Origin: Dactylosporangium roseum
Lineage (GTDB): Bacteria > Actinomycetota > Actinomycetes > Mycobacteriales > Micromonosporaceae
DNA length: 64,000 nucleotides
Assembly (NCBI RefSeq): GCF_025264685.1
Contig: NZ_CP073721.1
Location: 2,657,001-2,721,000, forward strand
Direction of reading: 5' to 3'
Shown here: positions 52,859-63,375 of the stretch, piece after piece
Layout of the letters: every line of letters begins with the position of its first letter
Numbering within the stretch: position 1 is the stretch's first letter
Program-made: the position numbers and the translations under genes
Notes under the pieces: model-generated
What the model saw: only the letters and a program-made list of their open reading frames with translations
The model's database searches: none
What the model was told of the DNA's origin: nothing

Positions 52859-53125
52859 TCAGGGCGCTACGACCTGCCACCGGCTGCTCCCGGTCATCCA
52901 GGCCCCGGCCAGGATCTCTGCCGACTGCTGGCCCGGACACTGGTGGACCTTCGACCGGCCGGCGCCGCCGCCGGCTCGGGCCTCGACCTCCCATGACTCG
53001 CCATCGGTACGGATGTACACGTCGCGACGCCCCCGCACGGTCCGGTCGCCGTTCCACCAATGACGCTCGATTCTCACCCACCGACCGTATAGCACCGGAC
53101 CCGACTGCGGAATGTTGACGATCAT
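52859..53125 (-). CDS. Small conserved Trp-rich protein of unknown function
   Basis: 88 residues if ATG 53125 is used; GTG 53077 (VRIERHWW...) is also possible and neither has a ribosome site. It has the core sequence RWVRIERHWWNGDRTVRGR then RDVYIRTDGESWEVEARAGG and SKVHQCPGQQSAEILAGAW. From memory, very similar small proteins are widespread in Micromonosporaceae, with no assigned function. It is divergent from the next small gene with 43 bp between starts, so the two may be co-regulated. Confidence 0.65.
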   Translation of the reverse strand: MIVNIPQSGPVLYGRWVRIERHWWNGDRTVRGRRDVYIRTDGESWEVEARAGGGAGRSKVHQCPGQQSAEILAGAWMTGSSRWQVVAP

Positions 53126-53168
53126 GGTAAATCTGGCGATCACGTACGGTTCCAGTAGGCTGACTATC

Positions 53169-53393
53169 ATGGCCGACGTTGTCCTCCGTGTTCGGCTGAT
53201 CACCGGCGACAGTCTGGACGTGGCGTACGAGGAGGCCGGCGCCTCCGACCCCGGCGAGGTGGCCGAGCACGCGATCACCGCCCTCGCCGCCGACTCCGGC
53301 ATGATCCGCACGCGCCACGGCGACCGGGTCGTCATCCTGTACGGCCGCGGCGTGGCGGCCCTGGAGCTGGCACCTCGCGGCGCGGTCCTGTAG
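53169..53393 (+). CDS. Small conserved protein of unknown function
   Basis: 74 residues from ATG 53169: MADVVLRVRLITGDSLDVAY, then EEAGASDPGEVAEHAITALA and a C-terminal HGDRVVILYGRGVAALELAPRG. It appears to be a compact alpha-beta protein with strands flanking one helix. It is divergent from the Trp-rich small protein. I do not recognise a named family; conserved context suggests a functional pair. Confidence 0.65.
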   Translation: MADVVLRVRLITGDSLDVAYEEAGASDPGEVAEHAITALAADSGMIRTRHGDRVVILYGRGVAALELAPRGAVL

Positions 53394-53456
53394 CTGTACG
53401 TCACCGGGCCGTAACGCCAGCGGGGCCGGTCTGGGCGCGGTCCGGGTGCCGGACGG

Positions 53457-53729
53457 CTACATCACGGTGAACTCGATCTGCCCCTCGTTGTCGGCACCGG
53501 CGTCCAGCGTCTTGTCGTTGAGCACCTCGGTGGCCGTCTGGTCCAGGAACAGCCGGGCGCCGGACGCCTCCACGACCGCGTCGCCCTGCGCCGGGCTGGA
53601 CGCCAGGCTCAGCCGCAGCGACCCGCGGGTTTCGTCGGCGGCGATGCGCAGGCCGCCGCCCTCCGGTGCACCAGGCTGGGCGGTAAGGCTCTGGATGGCT
53701 GTCACCGCGTTGTCGGTCAGCAGAACCAT
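53457..53729 (-). CDS. HesB/IscA-fold protein lacking the cluster cysteines
   Basis: 90 residues from ATG 53729 with GGAGGAG nine bases upstream. It has the A-type carrier layout: LTDNAVTAIQSLTAQPGAPEGGGLRIAADE, a beta-rich middle, and GARLFLDQTATEVLNDKTLDAG, which corresponds to the VFVD..S...L.G..IDY stretch of HesB/IscA. However, it contains no cysteine at all, while Fe-S carriers need three. It therefore cannot hold a cluster in the usual way. Such cysteine-less relatives occur in actinomycetes; their function is unknown. Confidence 0.78.
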   Translation of the reverse strand: MVLLTDNAVTAIQSLTAQPGAPEGGGLRIAADETRGSLRLSLASSPAQGDAVVEASGARLFLDQTATEVLNDKTLDAGADNEGQIEFTVM

Positions 53730-54058
53730 GACGACGTTGCTCCTCCGGATTGGCGGCAATGTGAGGCACAGCGCCGCGGCTGTGCGGCAAGCCCGCCGTG
53801 CCGGGCCGCGGATGTGATGGCGGGCCGCCCTATCAGCCCAGACTTGCGCGGATTGTCGGATGTGTCAAACGCGGGCACGAGCGAGCCGCCGGGCAGATTG
53901 CCCGCTACCTCGGTTCCCGCGGCCCCACCCGCTGTGAACGTACGACCGCGCGGGGCGGGCCCCGGCGATGCGGCGGCGGTCAGACGGTAGGGGCCGGGCG
54001 GGTCCGCTGGGCCGAGGGCAGGACCGCACACGGGGCCAGGGCGAGGGCGGGCGCGCCG
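53730..54058. other. Intergenic region without a supported gene
   Basis: 329 bp upstream of the HesB-like gene and downstream of the rifampin phosphotransferase gene. No frame here has a plausible start with homology. It presumably holds the promoter of the HesB-like gene and the terminator of rph; I could not define either. Confidence 0.3.
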
Positions 54059-56656
54059 TCAAGGCAGGATTTCGATGTACCCGTCGGTTCCGTGCACGCG
54101 GATCCGCTGTCCGTCGGAGATCAGCCGGGTCGCGTCCACCACACCGACGACGGCCGGCAAGCCGTACTCCCGTGCGATCACCGCCCCGTGAGACATCACC
54201 CCTCCGACCTCCGTCACCAGGCCCGAGGCGGCGACGAAGAGGGGCGTCCAGCTAGGGTCCGTATGGGTCGTGACGAGGATGTCGCCTGGTTCGAGGTCGG
54301 CCTGTGCCATGTCCAGGATGACGCGGGCCCGCCCTTCGACGGTCCCGGCGGAGATCGGCACGCCGATCAGCGCGCCGGGCGGCACGTCGTCGCGGCGGTA
54401 CGTCCCGGTGATGGCCTCGCCGTCCGAGGTGAGCACGCGGGGCGGCGTGAGCGCTCGGTAGGACCTGAACGCGTCCTTGCGCCGGCCGATGAGCCGCTCA
54501 TCCACGCGGCGCGTGCGTACGACGTCGTGGAGCTCCTGGAAGGTGAGGTAGAAGATGTCTTCCTCGTCACGGAGCACGGCGGCCCGCACGAGGCGTTCGG
54601 CTTCTCCCAGCAGGGCCTGCTTGTAGACGAAGTAGCGGCTGATCATGCCGTACTTCGGATACTCCCGGTACCCGATGAAGGTCCGGACCCGGTCGATCAT
54701 CCGCTTCGTCTCTTCGGCCCTGCTCTCCCCGTCCGGCAGTGCCCGCAAACGTTCCAGCAGCTCCTGCTCCTTCTTCCAGGCCTCCTGGCGCCCTTGTTCG
54801 AAGCGCCGCTCGCCGGCTCCCGGCTCGAAGTTCTTGATATTGCCGAGGATCATGGGCAAGAGCGAGGAGGGGCGTTCACGCCAACGCGGCCGCGTGATGT
54901 CGATCTCGCCGACGCAGCGCATGCCGTACTTGTCGAGCCAGCCTTCGATGGCGTCTCGCGCCTCCCGCCCGCCCGCGAGCCCGGGCAGCTCGTCCAGGAA
55001 ACCGTCGTCCTCGACGTGCCGCAGGAACGCCACCACGTCCGGATGCGGGCGGATCACGTCGGCGACGTCCAGCAGCGCCAGCCCCATCTCCGACGTGACG
55101 TTGTGGGGCACGGACTGCGTGAGCGTGTCCGCCGCGTTCTTCTCGCCCAGCCACGCCTCCAGCCGCTCGTTGAGCCACCAGGTGGCCTCCATCGCCGACA
55201 TGAACACCTGATGGCTCCGCGGGTCGAACAGGATCCGCCGCAGCTCCTCGATGTCCGCCCGGATGAAGTCGAGCAATGCCTCTCCGGACTTCGTCCGGAT
55301 GTCGCGTTTCGCGGCGGCGACGGATGCCTCGCCGCGCCCGATCAGCTCGGTGACGATGGCCGGATCGGTCTCGATGGGGGCCGGTGCGCCGCCGAACAGC
55401 GGCCCCGGGGGTTCTTCGTCAGGGAGCTGCCGGATGAAGCCGTCGCGTTCGAGGACGGTCCGCATCGCGTCCGCGGTCAGCGGATCGGATTTCCCCATGA
55501 GCTCCAGGAGGCCGGCGCGGGTCGCCGGCGTGGCCAGGCGCCGGGTGACGTCGACGAACAGGCGCCCGCCGGCCTCGGCCATGGGCGCGGGGGTCGTCAT
55601 CTGCCAGAAGGAGAGCCCGAGGGGCTTCATGGCGTCGGTCATCATCTGTTGATGGCCGACGGAGAGATAGACGTGATGCTCCTGGTCGCCGGACTCGGGG
55701 ATGGGGAACAGCGTGGTGATCGGCCGGCTCTGGACGATCTGGAAGTCATCGTCGACCAGGCACCACTCGATGTCCTGAGGGTGGCCGAAGTGCGCCTCGA
55801 TCCGCCGGCCCACCTGATCGAGCCGCACGACCTGCGCATCCGTCAGTGCGGGCTGCTCCTGCCGCTCCGGGTCGATCGCCACTTCCCGCGTTCCGCCGGT
55901 GGGCAAGGCGTGAACGGCACGCCGCTTGGCGCCGACCGCCTTGGCGATGACGGCGCCGTCGCGCACCTTGAACACGTCCGGGTTCACCAGACCGGAGACC
56001 AGGGCCTCGCCGAGGCCGAAACTGGCCTCCACGGAGGCGACCCGTCGGTTGGACGTGACGGGGTCGGCCGTGAAGAGGATGCCGGCCGCCTGTGGGAAGG
56101 CCATCTCCTGCACGATCACGGCCATGTGGACCGTGCGGTGGTCGATGCCGTTGCGCTGGCGGTAGGTCACGGCCCGCTCGGTGAACAGCGAGGCCCAGCA
56201 CCGGCTGACGTGTTCGAGGACCGCCGCCGGGCCCACGACGTTCAGGTAGGTGTCCTGCTGGCCGGCGAAGGAGGCCGTCGGCAGGTCCTCCGCCGTCGCG
56301 CTGGATCGCACGGCGCAGGGGGCTCGCTCGCCGAGCCGGGCGAGAGCGCGGGTGATCGCCGTCGCGAGATCGTCAGGGACGGCGATCCCTTCGACGGTAC
56401 GGCGGATCTCCGCGCTGAGCGTGCGGATCGCCACCCGATCGTCCGGGTCCAGGCGCGATAGCTGATCGAGCCGATCGTCGATCGACGGTGCTTCCGCCAT
56501 GATCCGCCGGTAGGCGTGCGTCGTCACGCAGAAGGCGGCCGGGACGTGGATCCCATCGATCCGCGACAGTTCGCCCAGGTTCGCACCCTTGCCGCCGACG
56601 ACCGCGACCTGCGTCTTGTCGATCTCTCGGAGGCCCGTCACGTACTGCCCGATCAT
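54059..56656 (-). CDS. rph: Rifampin phosphotransferase
   Basis: 865 residues from ATG 56656 behind GGAGG. It matches the RPH family across its length: ATP-binding domain (about 1-320, starting IGQYVTGLREIDKTQVAVVGGKGANLGELSR, with CAVRSSATAEDLPTASFAGQQDT and QDIEWCLVDDDFQIVQSRPITTLFPIPE), a rifamycin-binding helical domain (about 330-755) and a swivelling His domain with MSHGAVIAREYGLPAV, whose His is residue 823. It transfers the beta-phosphate of ATP to the C21 hydroxyl of rifamycins, inactivating them. The upstream RAE (57033-57051) indicates induction by rifamycins. A related PEP synthase is excluded by sequence detail. Confidence 0.95.
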   Translation of the reverse strand: MIGQYVTGLREIDKTQVAVVGGKGANLGELSRIDGIHVPAAFCVTTHAYRRIMAEAPSIDDRLDQLSRLDPDDRVAIRTLSAEIRRTVEGIAVPDDLATAITRALARLGERAPCAVRSSATAEDLPTASFAGQQDTYLNVVGPAAVLEHVSRCWASLFTERAVTYRQRNGIDHRTVHMAVIVQEMAFPQAAGILFTADPVTSNRRVASVEASFGLGEALVSGLVNPDVFKVRDGAVIAKAVGAKRRAVHALPTGGTREVAIDPERQEQPALTDAQVVRLDQVGRRIEAHFGHPQDIEWCLVDDDFQIVQSRPITTLFPIPESGDQEHHVYLSVGHQQMMTDAMKPLGLSFWQMTTPAPMAEAGGRLFVDVTRRLATPATRAGLLELMGKSDPLTADAMRTVLERDGFIRQLPDEEPPGPLFGGAPAPIETDPAIVTELIGRGEASVAAAKRDIRTKSGEALLDFIRADIEELRRILFDPRSHQVFMSAMEATWWLNERLEAWLGEKNAADTLTQSVPHNVTSEMGLALLDVADVIRPHPDVVAFLRHVEDDGFLDELPGLAGGREARDAIEGWLDKYGMRCVGEIDITRPRWRERPSSLLPMILGNIKNFEPGAGERRFEQGRQEAWKKEQELLERLRALPDGESRAEETKRMIDRVRTFIGYREYPKYGMISRYFVYKQALLGEAERLVRAAVLRDEEDIFYLTFQELHDVVRTRRVDERLIGRRKDAFRSYRALTPPRVLTSDGEAITGTYRRDDVPPGALIGVPISAGTVEGRARVILDMAQADLEPGDILVTTHTDPSWTPLFVAASGLVTEVGGVMSHGAVIAREYGLPAVVGVVDATRLISDGQRIRVHGTDGYIEILP

Positions 56657-57032
56657 CGCGACACCTCCGCGCCGGCCGGTCGCGTCACCGGCGTCCCGAT
56701 CTGTGCCGAACCCCTTGCCGGGCACGTTCGCATCGCATTGCCTCTCCCTCTGACGAGTCCTGCCCGTGCCGGGCGATCCAGCGCCCACCTGCGCCGCGGT
56801 GGCGCGCCGGCGCCCGGGAACGCCGCCGACCCGGCCGGGCAGCCGGCGTCCGTCCGGCGGCCGGGGCGCGGCCGCCACGGCCGCCGGCCGCGCCCCGTGC
56901 ACCGGTGGGCGCACCGCGGATTCCATCGGTACTTCGTCGGCTCGGCGTTCCCGAGCATCGACAACAATGCATGCATGTGTGCCCCCGTCTTCGCAGGCTG
57001 TGGCCTCGGCCGACGATTCTGCGGCACGACCG
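56657..57032. other. Long 5' leader of rph
   Basis: 376 bp between the RAE and the rph start. No supported gene; short frames here have no ribosome site or homology. If transcription starts just downstream of the RAE, the leader is about 350 nt, which is unusually long and could contain regulatory RNA structure. Confidence 0.35.
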
Positions 57033-57051
57033 GGGTCTTGCCGCAAGCCCC
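57033..57051 (-). promoter_or_regulatory. Rifamycin-associated element (RAE)
   Basis: Read on the minus strand it is GGGGCTTGCGGCAAGACCC, equal to the described RAE GGGGCTTGCGGCAAGGCCC at 18 of 19 positions. The RAE is the conserved inverted repeat found upstream of rifamycin-inducible inactivation genes in actinomycetes. It lies upstream of rph and just past the end of rox. TTGCGG inside it could be part of a -35 box, with CAGAAT about 19 bp downstream as a possible -10. Confidence 0.85.
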
Positions 57052-57139
57052 CCACCCTGCTATACGTTAAATATGGCAGGGAGTGAGTGTTCTCCTTCTT
57101 GCGCCGGGTGGTTCTGATCGTGGCTGCGGCGGACGCCCA

Positions 57140-58805
<1,666 letters not shown>

Positions 58806-59026
58806 AGGTCTCACCTCCTCGGGCGGTGTCACGGACAACTGCAAGCTACAAGCCCGAGCATCATCCCGTCCAGCCCTTTCGCTCTCGACCCCGCCGAGGA
58901 GCTGAGCGGTCCGCGGAAGCCTAGCGCTGGTCACGTGGCTGAGGCCGGGCTGCGGCGGGCGGGCCCGGTCAAGCTGGCGCACTCGGTGCCGGAGGAGGTC
59001 GCTCGGCCGGCCGGCCGATCCATCGG
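58806..59026. other. Promoter region of the rox leader transcript
   Basis: 221 bp between the end of the response regulator gene (59027) and the leader ORF. No gene supported. A segment resembling half an RAE (CTTGTAGCTTGCAG on the minus strand, about 58841-58857) is too weak to call. Confidence 0.35.
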
Positions 59027-59659
59027 TCAGCGGCGGATCAGCCCGCGGGTCTTGGCGGCGGCCACGGCCGCGGTGCGGGAGTCGACGCCGAGCTTGTCGT
59101 AGATGTGTACCAGGTGGGTCTTGACGGTGGCCTGGCTGAGGTAGAGCTGCTTGCTGATCTGTTGGTTCGACAGACCGTCGGCGACGAGTTGGAGGACTTC
59201 GGTTTCACGGCGGCTCAACGCGGTGCTGGGGGTGCGGATCCGGTCGATCAGGCGGTTGGCGATCGTCGGGGCAAGGGCGGATTGGCCGGCGGCGGCGGTG
59301 CGCACGGCTGCGGCGAGCTCGTCGGGTGGGGCGTCCTTGAGCAGATAACCGGTGGCGCCGGCCTCGATGGCGGCGAGAATGTCCGCGTCGGTGTCGTAGG
59401 TGGTCAGCACGAGCACGCGGGGACCGTCAGGGCGTGCGGTGATGGCGGCGGTGGCCTCGGCCCCGTTCATGCCGGCGCCGAACTGTAGGTCCATGAGCAC
59501 CACGTCGATCTGCTCGTGCGTGGCAAGCGCGACAGCTTGTTCAGCGGTGGCGGCCTCGGCGATCACCTCGAAGTCGGGTTCGGTGGCGAGGACGGCACGC
59601 AGGCCGGAGCGCACCACCGGGTGGTCGTCGGCCAGCAGCAGCCGGATCGGGTCACTCAT
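59027..59659 (-). CDS. NarL/FixJ-type response regulator
   Basis: 210 residues, ATG 59659 overlapping the kinase stop by four bases. The receiver domain has the acidic pair in LLLADDHPVVRSGL, the phosphorylation Asp in VVLMDLQFG (about residue 57), TTYDTDADI and the Lys in GYLLKDAPPDEL. The LuxR-type HTH is LSRRETEVLQLVADGLSNQQISKQLYLSQATVKTHLVHIYDKLGV. It works with the adjacent kinase and probably controls the divergent ABC exporter genes (61048-62804). Confidence 0.94.
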   Translation of the reverse strand: MSDPIRLLLADDHPVVRSGLRAVLATEPDFEVIAEAATAEQAVALATHEQIDVVLMDLQFGAGMNGAEATAAITARPDGPRVLVLTTYDTDADILAAIEAGATGYLLKDAPPDELAAAVRTAAAGQSALAPTIANRLIDRIRTPSTALSRRETEVLQLVADGLSNQQISKQLYLSQATVKTHLVHIYDKLGVDSRTAAVAAAKTRGLIRR

Positions 59660-60864
59660 GCGCTCGTCGGTGTCCCTTCAACGGTCTGGTGGGCGAAGCT
59701 GACGGCAAGCGCAGCTCCCTGCCCGGGTGCCGACTCCACCGTCAGTGTGCCGCCGAGCTCCGCGGCCCGGGCTCGCATCGCGGCCAGGCCGAACCCACCG
59801 TCGTCGCCCTGCGGACCGGTGTCGCCGTCCGGGTCGAAGCCGACCCCGTTGTCGACCACGTCGAGAGCGACGTGGTATTCCATGTAGCTCAACGTGACCT
59901 CTGCCCGGGTAGCCCCGGCGTGGCGGACGGTGTTGGCCAGCGCGGACTGAGCGATGCGGAGCAGGGCCACCTCGAACGGGGTGGGCAGCGGCGCCGCGGT
60001 GCCGTCGAGATGGAAGTGGACGGCCAGCCCGGATCTGGCGCCGGTCGTGGCGCACAGCCGTTGCAGGGCCGCGGGCAGCGATCCCGCTTCGAGGGCGGGT
60101 GGCGACAGGGCTCGGATGAAGCGTCGCGTCTCGGCGAGGTTGTCCTGTGCCGTCTGCCGGGCCTGCTCGACGTGACCGGCGACGACATCGGGCTGCCCGG
60201 GCATTGCCCGTTGGGCGGCGCGCAGCAGCAACTGGATGCTGGACAGGCCTTGGGCGAGAGTGTCGTGGATTTCGCGGGCGAGCCGCTCGCGCTCGGCGAG
60301 GACACCGGCGGTGTGCTCCGCGGCGGCGAGGTCCGCGCGGGTGGCGGTCAACTGCTCGATCAGTCGCCGGCGCTGCTCACTTTCGCGGTACAGCGCCTGG
60401 TAGCCCAACACGGCGGCGACCGCGACGGCGGCACCGATGACCGGGCCGATCACCGCTCCCGACGTGACCGTGCCCTGATGCAGGACGACGCCGGCGACCG
60501 CTGCCACGGTCGTGACCGCCACCGCGAACGTCCCCCAGCGCGCGGGCAGCAGATGGAGCTGCGTCAGAAACAGGGGAAACGCCAGCCACACCCCGTCGGG
60601 GGTCAGGCCGAGCAGCAGCAGCCATGCCGCGGCGAGCGCCGTCATCCAGGTCGCCGCCGCGAGGCGCGATCGGCGCGGCCGCGGCAACGCGGGTCCGGCG
60701 GCGTAGACGGCGGCCAGCAGCACCGCCGCGGCGACCACGGCCGAGCGGTGCGGTGCCTGCTCGACGAGGGCGCGTCCGGCGGCCAGCGCGAGCAGGGCGG
60801 CGACCAGCAGGTGCAGGCCGACGCGCAGCGTCCGCAAGGGCTGAATGAGTGTTTCCTGGTTCAC
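59656..60864 (-). CDS. Sensor histidine kinase (HisKA_3 type)
   Basis: 402 residues from GTG 60864 with GGAG upstream. Six hydrophobic segments in the first 160 residues form a membrane sensor without a large outside domain. Then come the H-box ERERLAREIHDTLAQGLSSIQLLLRAA and the HATPase with NTVRHAGAT, DNGVGFDPDG and GFGLAAMRARAAELGGTL. Intramembrane-sensing kinases of this type with a LuxR-type regulator commonly respond to membrane-active compounds and control an adjacent ABC exporter, as the divergent genes suggest here. Confidence 0.93.
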   Translation of the reverse strand: MNQETLIQPLRTLRVGLHLLVAALLALAAGRALVEQAPHRSAVVAAAVLLAAVYAAGPALPRPRRSRLAAATWMTALAAAWLLLLGLTPDGVWLAFPLFLTQLHLLPARWGTFAVAVTTVAAVAGVVLHQGTVTSGAVIGPVIGAAVAVAAVLGYQALYRESEQRRRLIEQLTATRADLAAAEHTAGVLAERERLAREIHDTLAQGLSSIQLLLRAAQRAMPGQPDVVAGHVEQARQTAQDNLAETRRFIRALSPPALEAGSLPAALQRLCATTGARSGLAVHFHLDGTAAPLPTPFEVALLRIAQSALANTVRHAGATRAEVTLSYMEYHVALDVVDNGVGFDPDGDTGPQGDDGGFGLAAMRARAAELGGTLTVESAPGQGAALAVSFAHQTVEGTPTSA

Positions 60865-61047
60865 GGTATCTCCAGGCTAGGACCCGACCGTCCGCCGGCA
60901 TCCACCAAAGGGTTGATTCCACGATGCACAGTTCGATGCTCGGCAGGCGATCCGCGGCGCGATGCCGGCGGACGGGAACCTGGCCACAGTTGACACCGGG
61001 CCGCGTCACCGGGCGCGGCGCTCCCGGAATGGAAGGTCCAACCCGTC

Positions 61048-62124
61048 ATGTTCGTCGCCTGGAGAGATCTGCGGTTCGCCAGGGGCAGATTCGCCCTGAT
61101 GGGAACCGTCGTCACCTTGATGACGCTGCTCGTCGTCCTGCTGTCCGGGCTGACCGCCGGACTGGGCCGGGAAAGCACATCGGCGATCAGCGACCTTCCC
61201 GCGGACCATCTCGTGTTCTCCGTCCAGGCCGGTGGCCAGAAGGTGTCCTTCACCGAGTCCACCGTCACCGAGGCACAATGGCGGCAGTGGAGCGCCGTCC
61301 CCGGAGTGACCAGTGCCTCCCCGCTGGGCGTCACCACCACCAGGGCAACCGCCGGCGACCGCACCGCGGCGCTGTCCGCGTTCGGCGTTCTTCCCGGCTC
61401 GAAACTGGCGCCCGAGCCCAGCCGGATCGCCACCGGCCAGGTCGTGCTGTCCCGGGGAGCGGCCGAGGCCCTGGATGCCCAGCCGGGACAAACCGTGACG
61501 GTGGCCGGACAGCGGCTGAGCATCGCGGCCGTAGCCGGTGACGCCTCCTACAGCCACACGCCGGTGATCTGGACGAGCCTCACCGACTGGCATCGGCTGA
61601 CCCCGGGCTCGCCCGGCGGCAACGCGACGGTCATCGCGTTGACCACGACGAGCGACGCCGACCTGGCCGCCGCCGACCGGCAACTGCGCACCAGCACCGT
61701 CGCCCGTTCGGCGGCACTGTCCGCGATCGGCTCCTACACCTCCGAGAACGGGTCGCTGCAGCTCATGCGCGGCCTGCTGTTCGCGATCTCCGCGCTGGTC
61801 ATCGGTGCCTTCTTCACCGTGTGGACGATCCAGCGCAGCGGCGACATCGCCGTGCTGAAGGCGCTCGGCGCGACCACCCGCTACCTTCTGCGGGATGCCC
61901 TCGGCCAAGCCCTGACCCTGCTGGTCGCCGGCACGGTAATCGGCACCGGGCTCGCCGCCGCGATCGGCACGGCAGCGGCCGGCGTCGTGCCGTTCTCGCT
62001 CACCGCCGGCTCCCTCCTGCTGCCGGCCGCCGTGATGATCGCGCTCGGCGCGGCCGGAGCCGCCCTGTCCATCCGCCGCATCACGTCCATCGACCCGCTG
62101 ACCGCCCTGGGGAGCGCCCGATGA
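61048..62124 (+). CDS. FtsX/MacB-type ABC transporter permease
   Basis: 358 residues from ATG 61048 with GGAAGG upstream. One N-terminal membrane helix (about 15-37), a long extracellular MacB_PCD-like domain (about 40-240) and three C-terminal helices, ending SIRRITSIDPLTALGSAR with the EXXhelix-type cytoplasmic end typical of FtsX permeases. Overlap with the ATPase gene (ATGA at 62121) shows a complex. Such exporters extrude peptides or lipids or act in antibiotic defence. The two-component genes are divergent 183 bp away. Confidence 0.92.
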   Translation: MFVAWRDLRFARGRFALMGTVVTLMTLLVVLLSGLTAGLGRESTSAISDLPADHLVFSVQAGGQKVSFTESTVTEAQWRQWSAVPGVTSASPLGVTTTRATAGDRTAALSAFGVLPGSKLAPEPSRIATGQVVLSRGAAEALDAQPGQTVTVAGQRLSIAAVAGDASYSHTPVIWTSLTDWHRLTPGSPGGNATVIALTTTSDADLAAADRQLRTSTVARSAALSAIGSYTSENGSLQLMRGLLFAISALVIGAFFTVWTIQRSGDIAVLKALGATTRYLLRDALGQALTLLVAGTVIGTGLAAAIGTAAAGVVPFSLTAGSLLLPAAVMIALGAAGAALSIRRITSIDPLTALGSAR

Positions 62125-62804
62125 GCCTCGACCTGTTCGACATCACCCTCACCTATCCCGACGGGGACACCCGGCTGACGGCTCTCGACCGGGTCAGCCT
62201 GAGGGTGCCGGCCGGCACCGCCACCGCCGTCATCGGTCCCTCCGGTTCCGGCAAGTCCAGCCTGCTGGCCGTAGCCGCCACCCTGATCACGCCCGACAAC
62301 GGGCGGGTCGTCATCGCCGGCACCGAGACCGCCGGGATGAGCCTCGAACAGACCACGGCGCTGCGCCGCGAAACGATCGGGATCGTCTTCCAACAGCCCA
62401 ACCTGATCGCCTCACTGACCGCCGCCGAACAGTTGCAGGTCATGGCGCACCTCAATGGCCGCTCACCCCGGCACGCCCGCGACCGCGCCGAGCACCTGTT
62501 GGCCGCGGTGGGGCTGACCGGACAGGCGGACCGCCGGCCGCACCAGCTCTCCGGTGGGCAGCGTCAGCGGGTCAACATCGCCCGCGCCCTGATGAACGAA
62601 CCCGCCGTCCTGCTGGTCGACGAACCCACCAGCGCGCTCGACCACGACCGCGGTGCGGCGATCGTCGACCTGCTCATCAATCTCACGCGCGAACGCGGCA
62701 CCGCCACCGTGCTGGTCACGCACGACCACGGCCACCTCGACCGCGTCGACCACGTCGCCGAGATGGTCGACGGCCGGCTGCGCACCCCGGCCCCGACCCG
62801 ATGA
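62121..62804 (+). CDS. ABC transporter ATPase (LolD/MacB type)
   Basis: 227 residues, ATG 62121 overlapping the permease stop. Walker A GPSGSGKSS, Q-loop IVFQQPNLIASLTA, signature LSGGQRQRVNIARAL, Walker B VLLVDEPTSALD and switch His in VLVTHDH are all present. It powers the FtsX-type permease. It is followed 19 bp later by repeat copy 3. Confidence 0.95.
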   Translation: MSLDLFDITLTYPDGDTRLTALDRVSLRVPAGTATAVIGPSGSGKSSLLAVAATLITPDNGRVVIAGTETAGMSLEQTTALRRETIGIVFQQPNLIASLTAAEQLQVMAHLNGRSPRHARDRAEHLLAAVGLTGQADRRPHQLSGGQRQRVNIARALMNEPAVLLVDEPTSALDHDRGAAIVDLLINLTRERGTATVLVTHDHGHLDRVDHVAEMVDGRLRTPAPTR

Positions 62805-62822
62805 CCTTGCCGCACGGCAGGC

Positions 62823-62987
62823 CGCTCGATCTCATGATCATGGGAAAGATCTGGCTGTCGGGACAGCCACATCTTTGCCATGATCTGTGAGTTGCCCGGA
62901 CCGGAGCGCGCCGCCCGGGTCCAGCGGCGACCGCGAGCGGCAGACGCCCGCCCGCACGACTGCGCGGCACCGTCCCGTAGCGCAACA
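62823..62987. repeat. Dispersed palindromic repeat, copy 3 (intact)
   Basis: Arms 62836-62856 and 62865-62885 pair at 19 of 21 positions around an 8-base loop. The left flank (GCCGCTCGATCTCAT) equals copy 1, TGTGA follows the palindrome as in all copies, 62888-62928 matches the part of copy 1 displaced by IS110, and 62949-62986 matches copy 2. It starts 19 bp after the ABC ATPase stop codon. Confidence 0.85.
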
Positions 62988-63050
62988 CCTTCCTCGGCGT
63001 GGAGCCGAGCGCCGGCCGGTGATTCGGCCGGCGCTTCGCCGCGCGTGCGC

Positions 63051-63374
63051 TCAATGTTCCTCGGCCTGGCGCGGCGGCACCCCCAGCATGGCGCAGGCGT
63101 CGTGGTACATCCGGGTGACCTCGACCCGGATCTGGGGCCGCTCGGTCAGTGGAGTGCTCCACGGGACGCGGACGATGCGGGAAGCTCCGTCGACGGTCGC
63201 GGCGAAGTCGATTCCAGCGCCGTCCAGCCCGCTGACCGTCGCGGCGGTGGCGTCCGGCCGGCCGCCGAGGGACCGCACGATGAGCAGCGAGTCTTCCGGG
63301 TGGTCCAGGTTCATGTGTGCGGCCACTGCGTCGATGACCTGCTGGCTGAACGGGTTGGTGCTCTGGTCGGTCAC
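63051..63374 (-). CDS. DUF2470-domain protein
   Basis: 107 residues from ATG 63374. It has the DUF2470 pattern VIDAVAAHMNLDHPEDSLLIVRSLGG followed by AATVSGLDGAGIDFAATVDG and RVPWSTPLTERPQIRVEVTRMYHDACAMLG. The domain is the C-terminal module of some FMN-binding split-barrel and haem-degrading proteins; here it stands alone. It lies one base after the stop of the lipocalin-like gene and is probably co-transcribed with it and the aldehyde dehydrogenase gene. Role unknown. Confidence 0.82.
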   Translation of the reverse strand: MTDQSTNPFSQQVIDAVAAHMNLDHPEDSLLIVRSLGGRPDATAATVSGLDGAGIDFAATVDGASRIVRVPWSTPLTERPQIRVEVTRMYHDACAMLGVPPRQAEEH

Positions 63375-63375
63375 G

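Noticed and set aside
54059..56656. PEP synthase or pyruvate phosphate dikinase
   Set aside because: The domain order is similar, but length and sequence follow rifampin phosphotransferase, and the RAE upstream supports this.
58841..58857. Possible second RAE upstream of rox
   Set aside because: Only a GGGCTTG-type half is present; the symmetric half and the centre do not match the RAE, so it is not called.
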